A DNA stretch of 64,000 nt from DASRSS01 sp963799045 (GCA_963799045.1 CAWCVN010000007.1:372001-436000), one strand, 5' to 3'. Shown: positions 1 to 8,736, numbered from the stretch's first letter. Translations and numbers: made by a program. The notes: generated by a model from the sequence alone, not told the origin.

Positions 1-681
1 TGGGGTGATGGTGAATCCACCTGCCGTGGCGTCCACGAGGTGGCGGTCAGGGACGTCGACCCAGCCCGGATCGTCGTCGACGGGCTCGCTGGCGACGAGG
101 ACGCCCGCGCCGGTCCGCAGGACGCTGAGGGTGTCGCCCCAGGTGGTTGCGAGCACGCGCGTGCCGTCGGCCAGCAGCACGTTCAGCCGGGCGTTCGGGT
201 CGCGGGTACCGACGTCGCGAACGGTCTCGCCCATCCGGTGCGCGCCCCGATCGAAGATGTGCGCCGCCAGCTGCGCGGAGTCGCAGACGGACTCCGCCTG
301 CGGCTGCGGCCCCAGCACCGACCGGTCGACGACACCGTTGTGCGAGAGCAGCCAGTGCCCGTCGGTGAACGGCGCGGTGGCGGCCTCGTCGACGGGCATG
401 CCCACCGTCGCCGAGCGCACCGCGGCCAGCACGCACGGCGAGCTGATCACCGGCGCGACCGAGGCGAACGACGCGTCGCTCCAGATCGGCCGCGCGCCGC
501 GCCAGCGCGCCGGCTGGGTGCCGCCCGCCGGGTAGAACCCGACGCCCCAGCCGTCGGCGTTGATCGTGCCGTGCAGCTGCCGCCGCGGGCGGTAGGACTG
601 CTCGAGCAGGCCGTGTTTGCCCGAGAGCACGACATCGGCCAGCGTGCGCGGCGCCCCGAGCCAGGCGAGGTGTCTGCACAC
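1..681 (-). CDS. egtC: EgtC, gamma-glutamyl-hercynylcysteine sulfoxide amidohydrolase (3' end beyond window)
   Basis: Class II glutamine amidotransferase that removes the gamma-glutamyl group from the EgtB product in ergothioneine synthesis. I chose the GTG at 681 because it places the Ntn nucleophile Cys directly after the start (M-C-R-H-L-A-W-L-G), as this family requires. Further family features are GTINADGWGVGFY near residue 35 and LLSHNGVVD near residue 110. The frame stays open to base 1, so 227 residues are visible and the stop lies outside. It begins 1 base after the egtB stop and is the third gene of egtABC, so it is probably translationally coupled. Product and operon are firm; the C-terminus is unseen. 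Confidence 0.93.
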   Translation of the reverse strand, partial: MCRHLAWLGAPRTLADVVLSGKHGLLEQSYRPRRQLHGTINADGWGVGFYPAGGTQPARWRGARPIWSDASFASVAPVISSPCVLAAVRSATVGMPVDEAATAPFTDGHWLLSHNGVVDRSVLGPQPQAESVCDSAQLAAHIFDRGAHRMGETVRDVGTRDPNARLNVLLADGTRVLATTWGDTLSVLRTGAGVLVASEPVDDDPGWVDVPDRHLVDATAGGFTITP

Positions 682-682
682 G

Positions 683-1973
683 TCACTCACCCGCCGGGCC
701 GGCCGCAGCGCCGTCGACCGACCACGCCAGCCGCACTCCGGTGAAGATCTGCCGGCGGATCGGGTGGTCCCAGTTGCGAAACGACGGCCGGACGGTCGAG
801 GCCCCGACCGCCCACGAGCCACCTCGCAGCACCTTGTAGTCGCCGCCGAAGAACGGGGCGCTGTACTGCTTGTAGATCATCGGCGTGAAGCCGGGCCACG
901 GCAGGAAGTCCGAGGAGGTCCACTCCCAGACGTCGCCGATCAGCTGCTCGACGCCGTAGGCGGACGCACCGGCGGGGTACGCGCCGACCGGGGCCGGCCG
1001 CAGCGCGCCGCCGCCGAGGTTGGCCATCCCGGCGGACGGCGCCGCCGAGCCCCACGGCCATCGGCGGCGGGTGCGCGTGTCCGGATCCCACGCAGCAGGC
1101 CTTCTCCCACTCGACCTCGGTGGGCAGCCGGGCACCGGCCCAGGCCGCGAACGCCTCGGCCTCGAAGTAGTCGACGTGCTGCACGGGCTCGTCCGGGGCG
1201 ATTTCCTCTTCGACGCCGAAGCGCGCTCGCGTGCCTCGCGCCGTCCAGAACTTGGGCCGCTCGATTCCGGCGGCCACGCGGTGGGCCCAGCCCCGCTCGG
1301 ACCACCAGCGCTGCTGCGCGTAGCCGCCGTCGGCGACGAACTGCGCCCACTGCGCGTTGGTCACCGGCACCCGGCCGATCCAGAACGGTGGGACGTACAC
1401 GCGGTGCGCGGGCCGCTCGTTGTCCAGCGAGAACGGCTCGTCAGCACCGTCGACCCCGAGGACGAACTCGCCGCCGCCGACGAACACCCGGTCGGTGTCC
1501 AGCGGCCGTCCCGCGGGCAGCGGATGCCCGCCGAGCACCGGTGGCCCGCTGCGAAGTTGCAGCGTGGCCAGCATCGTCTCGTCGTGCTGCTGTTCGTGCT
1601 GCACGACCATGCCCGCCGTGAACAGGTCCTCCTCGGGGGTGCGTTCGATCAGGTCCAGCACCCGGCCGCGCACCTCACCGACGTAGCTGCGTGCCTCCAC
1701 CGGCGGCAGCAGCGGCAACGCCGGCCGCTCGGCGCGCGGGTGCCGGAAGGCGTCGTAGAGCGAGTCCACGTCCGGCGGCAGCATCCCCGGGCGCCGCGGG
1801 TCACCGGCGCGCAGCAGCCACAGTTCCTCCTGCTGGCCGATGTGGGCGAGGTCCCAGACCAGCGGGCTCATCAGCGGGTCGTGCTGGGCGACCAGGGTGG
1901 GCTCGTCCAGGTCGGTCAGCAGCCGGGTTCGTTCGCGCGCATGCCCCAGGTCCAGGACCACTTGTTCACGCAT
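683..1973 (-). pseudogene. egtB: EgtB, hercynine oxygenase, with one frameshift
   Basis: Non-haem iron sulfoxide synthase that couples gamma-glutamylcysteine to hercynine. The N-terminal DinB-like part holds the iron-binding motif HEQQHDE. The C-terminal FGE-sulfatase domain ends with the typical GDVWEW and VLRGGSW segments. The frame breaks between 1091 and 1097: upstream reads VEWEKAC, and WDPDTRTRRRWPWG continues in another frame. The span is 3n+1, so removing one base restores a protein of about 429 residues. The ATG at 1973 overlaps the egtA stop by 8 bases. All catalytic segments are intact apart from the shift, so a sequencing error or a recent mutation is more likely than an old pseudogene. 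Confidence 0.88.
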
Positions 1974-3201
1974 GGGCCAGCTCCTCGAACGCGCGCGCCA
2001 CGCCGACCTCGCCGATCCGCTCGGACAGCAGGTCACCCGGGCAGCGGCCGCCGGCCACCAGCTCGGCGAGGTCCTCGACAGCCCTCGCCAGCCCCAGTGG
2101 CGCCCGGGACGCCGCAATCGCCGTGCAGCGGCCGGCCGCGGTGGCCAACCGCCGGTCGCGCAGCCCGTCGCGGGCGGCCTCGGCCCACAGCTGGGCCACC
2201 GGCTCGCAAGCCTCGCGCGCCGCGTCCGCGGCGACCGGGTCGTCGAGCAGGACCGTGACCACGGCGGCGACCGCGGGCCACCAGCGCGGTGGGCTGACGT
2301 CGAGATAGCGGATCTCCAGGTAGCCGCGCAGGCGGACCGGGGGGAACAGCGTGCTCAGGTGGACGTCGAGGTCGGCGACCGTCGGGCTGCGGTCGGCGAT
2401 CCGCACCCGCCCGGTGAGCCAGTCGGCCATCGGCACCCGCGCGGGGACCGGCATCGGCTCGCCGTCGCCGGTGGCGGCGAACATGACCGGCGCCGCGAGC
2501 GCGTAGCGGACCCATTCGCCGACCGGATCGGGACCGGTCCGCGGCCGATCGCCGAGCGCCGACCAGGCCCGTTCGCGGGCGGACACACAGCGTGCCTGCC
2601 GCCCACCCAGCCAGGGCGAGCATGCCGACAGCGCGAGCAACGTCGGCCCGAGCTGCTGCGCCAGGCCGACCCGTTGGGCCCAGCCGTCCTGTGGGCCGGC
2701 GTCCAGGTTGACCTGCAGCGCGGCGGTGCCGCACATCATCGTCGCGCCGGCCGCGGCGCGGTTCACGGCGCGGAAGTGCTGCTCCATCGCGACGTAGCGG
2801 GCTCGTGGATTCACCCGGGTGGCGGCGCGGACGGGATCGGCGCCGACCAGCGCCAGGCCCGCGTTGCGCTCGGCCAGGGCGAGCCGCACTCGCTGCACGT
2901 CCGAACGCATCGCCTCGACCGCAGCGCCCACGCCTGCGGCCGGCGGTCCGGACAGCTCGACCTGCCCGCCGGGCTCGAAGGTGACCGTGCTCGCGCCGGA
3001 CGCCGCCTCGATGGCCGGGCGCAGCGAAGTGATGCGGTCCCAACCGGGGCGTTCGCCCGGAGCGTCGAAGTCGACGAGATGGCTCTCGACCTCGAGGCCC
3101 ACCCTGCCGACGGGGCCCGAACGCAGGGCGTGCGCGCCGATGATGGCCTCGGCCCCGGTCAGCGACAACGGGGTCAGCACAGAAGAACAGTGGGCGGTCA
3201 C
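1966..3201 (-). CDS. egtA: EgtA, glutamate-cysteine ligase
   Basis: ATP-dependent ligase that makes gamma-glutamylcysteine, the sulfur donor for EgtB. The 411-residue protein is of the GCS2/EgtA type, with GLEVESHLVDF near residue 35, and MCGTAALQVNLDAG and the EIRYLDVSP segment further on, as in actinobacterial EgtA. It is the first gene of egtA-egtB-egtC; the 8-base overlap with egtB indicates coupled translation. The stretch upstream (3202-3402) has no gene and should hold the operon promoter, but I see no clear boxes there. Confidence 0.92.
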   Translation of the reverse strand: MTAHCSSVLTPLSLTGAEAIIGAHALRSGPVGRVGLEVESHLVDFDAPGERPGWDRITSLRPAIEAASGASTVTFEPGGQVELSGPPAAGVGAAVEAMRSDVQRVRLALAERNAGLALVGADPVRAATRVNPRARYVAMEQHFRAVNRAAAGATMMCGTAALQVNLDAGPQDGWAQRVGLAQQLGPTLLALSACSPWLGGRQARCVSARERAWSALGDRPRTGPDPVGEWVRYALAAPVMFAATGDGEPMPVPARVPMADWLTGRVRIADRSPTVADLDVHLSTLFPPVRLRGYLEIRYLDVSPPRWWPAVAAVVTVLLDDPVAADAAREACEPVAQLWAEAARDGLRDRRLATAAGRCTAIAASRAPLGLARAVEDLAELVAGGRCPGDLLSERIGEVGVARAFEELAHA

Positions 3202-3402
3202 GGGAGAACCCCCTCCAGGTCCGGGCCGGCAGGGTCTCTGCCGCGGGTCGGTGCGGGGGCGACCGAAGGGTGCAGCCGTCCTCTCCGCTCATCCTGCGCA
3301 CCCAGGCACGCCGGTCGCAACCCTGATCACCCGGGTGTTTCCCAACGTTAGACCTGCCACTGTCAACGCGCGCACACGCTGCCGGCCGGAGGGGGTGGCC
3401 GC

Positions 3403-3813
3403 TCAGGGCGTTGCGTCGACCGCCTCGATCGAGACGTCCGGGGTAGACTCGAGGCTGTTGTGTACGGTGCAGTGCGACGCGACGGCCAGCAGGGCCTCGC
3501 GCCGGTCCGCGGGCACACCCGCCGGCACGCGCAGCGTCATCCGGACCTCACCCACCCGCGCCGGGCGGGGCACGATCGTGTAGCTCGCGTCGACGGTCAG
3601 CCCGTCGGTCGGCAACTCGTGGCGGGCCAGGTAGCGGCGGGCATAGAACGCGACGCAGGAGGCAAGCCCGGCCACGAACACCTCGGTGGGCGTCGGCGCG
3701 GTGTCGGCGCCGCCGTCCTCGACGGGCTGGTCGACCGTGATCGTGTGCCCGCGGACCGCGATCTCGAACCGGTCGCCGCCGGCATGGGTGACGCGCAGCG
3801 GTTCGATGCTCAC
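3403..3813 (-). CDS. OsmC/Ohr family thiol peroxidase-like protein
   Basis: 136-residue OsmC-family protein. The two family cysteines are present, in GLASCVAFYARRYL and ASHCTVHNSL; in characterised members this pair reduces organic or thiol peroxides. The GTG start at 3813 overlaps the thioredoxin stop by 4 bases (GTGA), so it is the second gene of a trx-osmC operon and thioredoxin could be its reductant. Whether it acts on peroxides or on sulfane sulfur cannot be read from sequence. The CstR-like regulator next door suggests a thiol or persulfide role. Confidence 0.85.
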   Translation of the reverse strand: MSIEPLRVTHAGGDRFEIAVRGHTITVDQPVEDGGADTAPTPTEVFVAGLASCVAFYARRYLARHELPTDGLTVDASYTIVPRPARVGEVRMTLRVPAGVPADRREALLAVASHCTVHNSLESTPDVSIEAVDATP

Positions 3814-4184
3814 GAAGCGGCACCCTCGGCCTGCTCGGCGATCTGCCGGCGGACCTCGTCCATATCCAGGTCCCGGACCGCCTGGATCACCTGCTCGAGC
3901 GCGGGAGCCGGCAGAGCGCCCGGCTGCGAGAAGACCAGCACACCGTCGCGGAAGGCCATCAGCGTCGGGATCGACATGATCCGCGCCGCACCGGCCAGCC
4001 CCTGCTGCGCCTCGGTGTCGACCTTGCCGAACGTGATATCCGGGTGCTTGGTGCTCGCGTCCTCGAACACCGGCGCGAACATCCGGCAGGGCCCGCACCA
4101 GGATGCCCACCAGTCGACGAGGGTGATCCCGTCGGCGCTGACCGTCGTCTCGAAGTTCTCGGCGGTGAGAGTCGTCGTCGCCAT
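3810..4184 (-). CDS. Thioredoxin
   Basis: 124-residue cytoplasmic thioredoxin with the redox motif WCGPC near residue 30, DWWASWCGPCRMFAPVFE around it, and the cis-proline segment MSIPTLMAFRDG. The C-terminus extends slightly beyond the normal fold, in a charged helix. A TAGGAG Shine-Dalgarno precedes the ATG. It is divergent from the CsoR/CstR-type gene, and its promoter region contains the inverted repeat at 4231-4248, one of three matching operators here. It is not adjacent to a thioredoxin reductase gene, so it looks like a specialised stress thioredoxin rather than the housekeeping copy. Confidence 0.93.
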   Translation of the reverse strand: MATTTLTAENFETTVSADGITLVDWWASWCGPCRMFAPVFEDASTKHPDITFGKVDTEAQQGLAGAARIMSIPTLMAFRDGVLVFSQPGALPAPALEQVIQAVRDLDMDEVRRQIAEQAEGAAS

Positions 4185-4230
4185 CTTCGCTCCTATCCGT
4201 CGGCGGCCGAGTCGCTCCCGGACGCGCCTT

Positions 4231-4248
4231 CATACCTACGGGGGTATG
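4231..4248. promoter_or_regulatory. Putative CsoR/CstR operator at the trx promoter
   Basis: Perfect 6-bp inverted repeat CATACC-TACGGG-GGTATG with a G-rich centre, 47 bp upstream of the thioredoxin ATG. It shares the core TACC-N6-GGTA with the sites at 4281 and 4626. CsoR-family repressors bind G-tract palindromes of this kind; assignment to the adjacent repressor is inference. Confidence 0.6.
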
Positions 4249-4280
4249 GTACAGGTCTGGCCAGAACCGCGAGTGGCCGG

Positions 4281-4294
4281 TACCCCGCGGGGTA
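4281..4294. promoter_or_regulatory. Putative autoregulatory CsoR/CstR operator
   Basis: Perfect 14-bp palindrome TACCCCGCGGGGTA lying directly upstream of the -10 box of the repressor gene. Core TACC-N6-GGTA, as at the two flanking promoters. Occupancy would block RNA polymerase at the repressor's own promoter. Confidence 0.65.
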
Positions 4295-4298
4295 TGTG

Positions 4299-4304
4299 TA
4301 TAGT
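4299..4304 (+). promoter_or_regulatory. -10 box of a probably leaderless repressor transcript
   Basis: TATAGT preceded by TG at -14/-15 positions (extended -10). The ATG at 4312 lies about 7 bases downstream, where transcription would begin, so the mRNA probably starts at or next to the start codon. No Shine-Dalgarno precedes the ATG, which agrees with leaderless expression, common in actinobacteria. Confidence 0.5.
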
Positions 4305-4311
4305 GTTGGCC

Positions 4312-4581
4312 ATGGAGCTGGAAGCCGCGGCGAGCGAAGACGTCATCAAGCGCCTCCGCCGTATCGAGGGCCAGATCGGCGGCATCGTTCGCATGCTCGA
4401 AGACGGCCGCGACTGTGCCGACATCGTGACGCAGATGGCCGCCGCCAGCAAGGCGCTCGATCGCGCCGGCTTCAAGCTGCTCTCCTCGGGAATGCGCCAG
4501 TGCATGAAGGCGCCCGTAAAGGGCGAGGCGGAGCCGATGAGCCCCGACCAGATGGAGAAGCTCTTCCTCAGCCTGGCCTGA
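4312..4581 (+). CDS. CsoR/RcnR-family repressor with a CstR-like Cys fingerprint
   Basis: 89-residue all-helical DUF156 repressor. The family signature RLRRIEGQIGGIVRMLE is near residue 15. The ligand positions hold Cys35 and Cys64, exactly 29 apart as in CsoR, but Gly60 stands where copper-sensing CsoR has His. In the published fingerprint scheme x-Cys-His-Cys is CsoR and x-Cys-x-Cys is CstR, the persulfide sensor, so this protein reads as CstR-like. Neighbours are thioredoxin-OsmC on one side and MMPL-DUF302 on the other, with matching operators at all three promoters. Copper sensing without the His is unlikely but not excluded. Confidence 0.85.
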   Translation: MELEAAASEDVIKRLRRIEGQIGGIVRMLEDGRDCADIVTQMAAASKALDRAGFKLLSSGMRQCMKAPVKGEAEPMSPDQMEKLFLSLA

Positions 4582-4625
4582 CGCCGGTCCAGCACGCCTG
4601 CTGGCGGGGCCGCGCGAGCTGTTAA

Positions 4626-4639
4626 TACCCTACCCGGTA
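4626..4639. promoter_or_regulatory. Putative CsoR/CstR operator upstream of the MMPL gene
   Basis: TACC-CTACCC-GGTA, with the same 4-bp arms and 6-bp spacer as the other two sites. It is weaker as a palindrome because its centre is not symmetric. It ends 17 bases before the ATG at 4657, so it would overlap the core promoter. Confidence 0.5.
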
Positions 4640-4656
4640 CGGATATGGAGTATGGA

Positions 4657-6873
4657 ATGACGACGACCCAAGATCGCCCCGATCACGCTGCCACCGAAGT
4701 GGCGACGGGGACCGAGGGCGGCTGGCTCGCCCGGCTGGGCCTCTGGTCCGCCACCCATCTACGCTACGTAGCGCTGTTCTGGCTGCTCGTGCTGGCCGTC
4801 TTCGGCGCCTTCGCGCCCCAGGTCGAATCCGCGCTGTCCGGCGCGGGCTGGCAGGACAGCGGGAGCCAGTCGGTCAAGGCACGCGAGGTGATCCAGCAGA
4901 ACTTCCACGGCCTCGGTGCGACCGCACTCCAGGTCGTCGTGCACGACACCAAGGGCCCGATCGCGAACGACCCCGCCGCCCAGGCGATCATCGCCCGCGC
5001 GGAGGCACTGCTGCGTGCCGACAATCGCGTCAGCACTGTGGTTCCCCCCCAGCCTGGGCTGAGCCTGTCCAAGGACGGCGCGACGGCGGTCGTCCAGGCG
5101 GGAGCCAAAGCCAACGCCAACGACATGGTCCGGGCAGCCGACGACCTCACCGGGCCGATCGGCGCGCTGGCGACCAAGACCGTCTCGGTGAACCTCACCG
5201 GCGACTCCGCGCTCTGGTCGGACTTCAACAAGGTCAACCACGCGGCGATGATCCGTTCCGAGGTGCTCTCCTGGCCGGTCACGATGATCGTGCTGGTCAT
5301 CGCCTTCGGCGGACTCGTGGCGGCCGGACTCCCGCTGATGCTCACGCTCGTCGGGCTGCTCACCGCGGCCGGCGCCCTCGTCATCGGCACCCATGTCGCA
5401 CCCATCAGCATCTGGGCGCTGAACTTCGCAATGATGTTCGCGCTGGCACTGGGCATCGACTACGCGCTGTTCCTGGTCGTGCGGTTCCGCGCCGCACTGG
5501 CCAAGCGGGCCGATGATCCCGATCGGCGCCGTGCTTCCGCCCTCGCGGTGGCCGAGACGATGTCCACGGCCGGCAAGGCGGTCGCATTCAGCGGCCTCAC
5601 CGTGCTCGTCTCGCTGTCGACGGTGCTGCTGGTGCCGAGCCCCGCGTTCCGCAGCATGGCGCTCGGCATCATGCTCTCCGTCGTCGCCGTGCTCGCCGCC
5701 ACGCTCACCCTGTTGCCGGCCGTGCTCGGCAAGCTGGGCCCGCGCATCAACGCCGGCCGCCTGCGCCGTCCCGGCGCCAAGCCGAAGGCGCACCACCTGC
5801 ACCTGCCGCACCCGCACGCGCCGCGTGGCCTGGAGAAGGTGCTGCACCACTGGTCGGAACTGCTGCACCGCCGTCCCTGGGTCGCCGGCGGCGCGGTGGT
5901 GGTCGTGCTGGGATTGCTCGCCCTGCCCGTGCTCGGCCTGCGGACGGGCATGCCCAGCATCACGATCGTCCCGGCCGACCAGTCGGCCCGCGCGGGCTAC
6001 ACGCAGGTGACCAGCGCGTTCGGTCCGGGTGCTCCCGGAATGCTTCAGGTCGTCACCCCGAAGGCCGACGCGGCAGCGGCGACGGCCGCGCTGCAGGCCG
6101 ATCCGGGCATCGCGATGGCGGCCCCGGCGGGCACCAACGGGAACTGGGCGATGCTGCTGGCCATGCCGACCACCGACGCGTCGGCGCCGGCCACCGGCAC
6201 CACGATCGACCGCATCCGTACCGAGCTGCCGCGCGGCAGCCTCGTGGGCGGCGCAGCGGCCGAGAACCATGACCTCGAGAAGGCGCTGTCGTCGCGCACG
6301 CCGCTGGTCTTCGGCCTGCTCATCGGGCTCGGCTTCCTGCTGCTGCTCGTTGCACTGGGCAGCCCGCTCGTCGCGTTCGCCGGCGTGGTCACCAACCTCG
6401 CGTCCATCGCGGCCGCCTTCGGCGTGGCCCGCCTGATCTTCCAGGACGGCCACCTCTCCGGCCTGCTCAACTTCGAGCCGCAGGGATTCGTGGACGCCTG
6501 GGCGCCGCTGTTCTTCGGTGCGATGCTGTCAGGTGTGGCCATGGACTACACCCTGTTCCTGCTGTCGGCGGCTCGTGAGCACTACGACGAGTCCGGCGAT
6601 CCTCGCCACGCCATGCAGATGGCCCTGCGCACCTCGGGCCGCGTGGTGGTCGCTGCGGCCGGGGTGATGGTCGCGGTCTTCCTCACCTTCGCGCTATCGG
6701 GGCCCTTGGCCCCGAAGGAGATGGGCATCATCCTCGCGGTGGCCGTGTTCCTCGACGCGCTGTGCATCCGGTTGATCATCCTGCCGGTGGTGCTGCGCCT
6801 GGCCGGTCACGCCGCCTGGCACACGCCGCGCTGGTTGCGGCGCATGCTTCCCGATGTCGCCTTCTCCCACTGA
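4657..6873 (+). CDS. MMPL/RND-superfamily membrane transporter
   Basis: 738-residue transporter with two repeats of one TM helix, a large extracytoplasmic loop and a five-helix TM bundle. The helix after the first loop begins near residue 205. The family's GIDYALFLVVRFR motif (here LALGIDYALFL) is near residue 270, and the second repeat has VAMDYTLFLLSAAREH near residue 630. A His-rich linker (HHLHLPHPHAPRG) joins the halves. I prefer the ATG at 4657 over 4645 because GGAG lies 6 bases before it. The substrate is unknown; MMPL proteins export lipids or small molecules. It is followed 34 bases later by DUF302, so the two are probably cotranscribed under the operator at 4626. Confidence 0.88.
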   Translation: MTTTQDRPDHAATEVATGTEGGWLARLGLWSATHLRYVALFWLLVLAVFGAFAPQVESALSGAGWQDSGSQSVKAREVIQQNFHGLGATALQVVVHDTKGPIANDPAAQAIIARAEALLRADNRVSTVVPPQPGLSLSKDGATAVVQAGAKANANDMVRAADDLTGPIGALATKTVSVNLTGDSALWSDFNKVNHAAMIRSEVLSWPVTMIVLVIAFGGLVAAGLPLMLTLVGLLTAAGALVIGTHVAPISIWALNFAMMFALALGIDYALFLVVRFRAALAKRADDPDRRRASALAVAETMSTAGKAVAFSGLTVLVSLSTVLLVPSPAFRSMALGIMLSVVAVLAATLTLLPAVLGKLGPRINAGRLRRPGAKPKAHHLHLPHPHAPRGLEKVLHHWSELLHRRPWVAGGAVVVVLGLLALPVLGLRTGMPSITIVPADQSARAGYTQVTSAFGPGAPGMLQVVTPKADAAAATAALQADPGIAMAAPAGTNGNWAMLLAMPTTDASAPATGTTIDRIRTELPRGSLVGGAAAENHDLEKALSSRTPLVFGLLIGLGFLLLLVALGSPLVAFAGVVTNLASIAAAFGVARLIFQDGHLSGLLNFEPQGFVDAWAPLFFGAMLSGVAMDYTLFLLSAAREHYDESGDPRHAMQMALRTSGRVVVAAAGVMVAVFLTFALSGPLAPKEMGIILAVAVFLDALCIRLIILPVVLRLAGHAAWHTPRWLRRMLPDVAFSH

Positions 6874-6907
6874 ACACCGTCCCAACCGAACGAATCGAGT
6901 GAGTCAC

Positions 6908-7303
6908 ATGACCGACTACGGAATCGCCATCACCGTCGACGCCGAGTTCACCGACGCCGTCGCCCGCACCCGCGAGGCGCTCGCCGAGCAGGGCTTCGGC
7001 GTGCTGACGGAGATCGACGTCGCGGCCACGATGAAGGCCAAGCTCAACCTCGACATGACGCCGTACCTGATCCTCGGGGCCTGCAACCCACCGTTGGCGC
7101 ACCAGGCGCTGGAGGCCGATCCCGCGATCGGGCTGCTGCTTCCGTGCAACGTCGTCGTCCGCACGCTGGACGACGGCAAGACGGAGATCGCCGCGATGGA
7201 CCCCGGGGTAATGGTGAGCGCAACCCAGAACCAGGAGCTGAAGCCGGTCGCGGACCAGGCCCGGGCGAAGATCGTCGCCGCGCTGGAGACACTGCGGGGC
7301 TGA
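6908..7303 (+). CDS. DUF302 domain protein
   Basis: 131-residue protein made of one DUF302 domain. The family features are ETREALAEQGFGVLTEID-like text near residue 20, YLILGACNPPLAHQAL near residue 55, and the LLLPCNVVVR strand that contains the conserved Cys. Function is not established for the family; members often sit beside redox, metal or sulfur-stress genes. GAGTGAG precedes the ATG. As the second gene after the MMPL transporter it probably belongs to the same regulon. Confidence 0.82.
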   Translation: MTDYGIAITVDAEFTDAVARTREALAEQGFGVLTEIDVAATMKAKLNLDMTPYLILGACNPPLAHQALEADPAIGLLLPCNVVVRTLDDGKTEIAAMDPGVMVSATQNQELKPVADQARAKIVAALETLRG

Positions 7304-7321
7304 CCTCGAGCGGCCCGGCTC

Positions 7322-7888
7322 CTAGGCCGTCGATGGGGTGAGTGACAGGTCGAACATGCCCACCATGCGCCGAAAGGAACGCTCGACGTCGTGCGACATT
7401 CCGAATCCGCCGGCCAGTTCGAGCGTGACGAAGCCGTGCAGTGACGCCCGCAGCGACCGCGTGACATCGACCGCGTCGTCGCCCGTGATCCCGTAGCCGG
7501 CGAGCACGGCGAAGACGACCTGGAGCACGGCTTCGGCCGCGGCCAGGTGCTCGGCGTCGTCGGGCTCGGGCGCGCGGACCGTCGAGGCGTAGCGGCCGGG
7601 GTGCGCACGCCCGTATCCGCGATACGCGTCCGCGATCGCGAACAGCGCCTGCGGTCCGGAACGTCCCACCGCGGCCGAGGTGAGCGCGTCGCCAAGTTCG
7701 CGCGTCGCCTGCGCGGCAACGCCCTGGCGCAACGCGGCCAGGGAGCCCACGTGCTTGTAGAGGCTGGGCAACCGGACGCCGAGCCGCTCCGCAACCGCGG
7801 CGAGGGTCAGTTTGTCCCAGCCGACCTCGTCGACGACCGCGGCGGCCTCGGCGACCACCCGCTGCGGCGTGAGTCCGGCCCTAGGCAC
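7322..7888 (-). CDS. TetR-family regulator
   Basis: 188 residues. The N-terminal helix-turn-helix reads LTLAAVAERLGVRLPSLYKHVGSLAAL (residues about 26-52). The C-terminal segment YRGYGRAHPGRYA resembles the WHG-type ligand domain. It overlaps the preceding hydrolase gene by 8 bases, so both share one transcript. The palindrome at 8737-8753 upstream of the pair is its likely operator, making it an autoregulator of the hydrolase operon. The ligand is unknown. Confidence 0.87.
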   Translation of the reverse strand: MPRAGLTPQRVVAEAAAVVDEVGWDKLTLAAVAERLGVRLPSLYKHVGSLAALRQGVAAQATRELGDALTSAAVGRSGPQALFAIADAYRGYGRAHPGRYASTVRAPEPDDAEHLAAAEAVLQVVFAVLAGYGITGDDAVDVTRSLRASLHGFVTLELAGGFGMSHDVERSFRRMVGMFDLSLTPSTA

Positions 7889-8699
7889 CGACGGACGCCT
7901 GGTGCCCGAAGCTGGCCAGCTTCGCGGTCACGAGGTCGGGAAACTCCACCTGGGGGTAGTGCCCGGCCCGGGGAACGATGACGACCTCGGCCGCGATCCG
8001 CCGCGCGATCCAGTCCGCCTCGCCCTTCGGATCGGGGAAGTCCGGGTCACGCTCGCCCATGAGGACCAACGCCGGGATGCCCGCAAGGCGCTCCAGCCGC
8101 TCCTCGGCAGGCGCGTGGCTGGTCCGGGTCGTGACGGCGAACGCCTTCGTGTAGCCCGGGCGGCGCATGCTCGCACCGATCCGCGCCTTGTGCTCGGCGA
8201 AGTCCTCGGGCTTGCGCGCCGGGTACAGCTTGGGCAGGTAGGACAACCACATGGCGCGGGCCCACGGGCCGCTCATCGCCAGCCGGAACATCAGCCGCAT
8301 CAGCGGGTTGATCTTCGGATTGCGCACGAACGGCCCGACCAGCGCGATGCCGCTGACCAACTCGGCCCGCTCGGCAGCTGCCCACACCGCCGCGCCGGCG
8401 CCCATCGAGTTGCCGACGATCACGGCCGGCCCGCCCAGCTTCTCGATGAGCGCGAGCGCGTCCTGCCCCGCGGCGACATCGTCGTAGCTGGAGAAGGTGG
8501 CATCGCTGTCGCCGTGCCCGCGCAGGTCCATCGCTGCGACGCGGAAGCCGGCCTGCACCAGGCCGGGAACGGCGAAGCGGTACACGCTGCGCAGCTCGCC
8601 CATGCCGGGGATGCAGACGATCAGCGGGCCGGTGCCGCGCACCTCGTACGCAATCCGCCCCTCGCCGCGTTCCAGCAGCTGGGTCCTCGACTCGGTCAT
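7881..8699 (-). CDS. Alpha/beta hydrolase
   Basis: 272-residue alpha/beta-hydrolase fold protein. The nucleophile elbow is GNSMGAG near residue 98, the acid is probably the Asp in GERDPDFPD near residue 217, and the catalytic His is in RAGHYPQVEFPD near residue 248. The oxyanion segment resembles IPGMGELRSVY. I chose the ATG at 8699 because GGAGG lies 8 bases before it; an upstream GTG at 8708 would overlap that site. It forms an operon with the TetR gene. The substrate is not predictable; a small ester or a hydrolytic detoxification role is possible. Confidence 0.86.
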   Translation of the reverse strand: MTESRTQLLERGEGRIAYEVRGTGPLIVCIPGMGELRSVYRFAVPGLVQAGFRVAAMDLRGHGDSDATFSSYDDVAAGQDALALIEKLGGPAVIVGNSMGAGAAVWAAAERAELVSGIALVGPFVRNPKINPLMRLMFRLAMSGPWARAMWLSYLPKLYPARKPEDFAEHKARIGASMRRPGYTKAFAVTTRTSHAPAEERLERLAGIPALVLMGERDPDFPDPKGEADWIARRIAAEVVIVPRAGHYPQVEFPDLVTAKLASFGHQASVGA

Positions 8700-8736
8700 C
8701 CGGCCCACCTCCGATAGCTCCTTGTAATAGCCGTCA

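Noticed and set aside
40..744. Long plus-strand frames over the egt operon
   Set aside because: They are antisense to egtC and egtB, have Arg/Gly/Ala/Pro-rich text without any family motif, and come from GC-rich codon shadowing.
4759..6453. 564-codon minus-strand frame opposite the MMPL gene
   Set aside because: Low-complexity His/Gln/Arg text antisense to a clear transporter; no ribosome site or motif.
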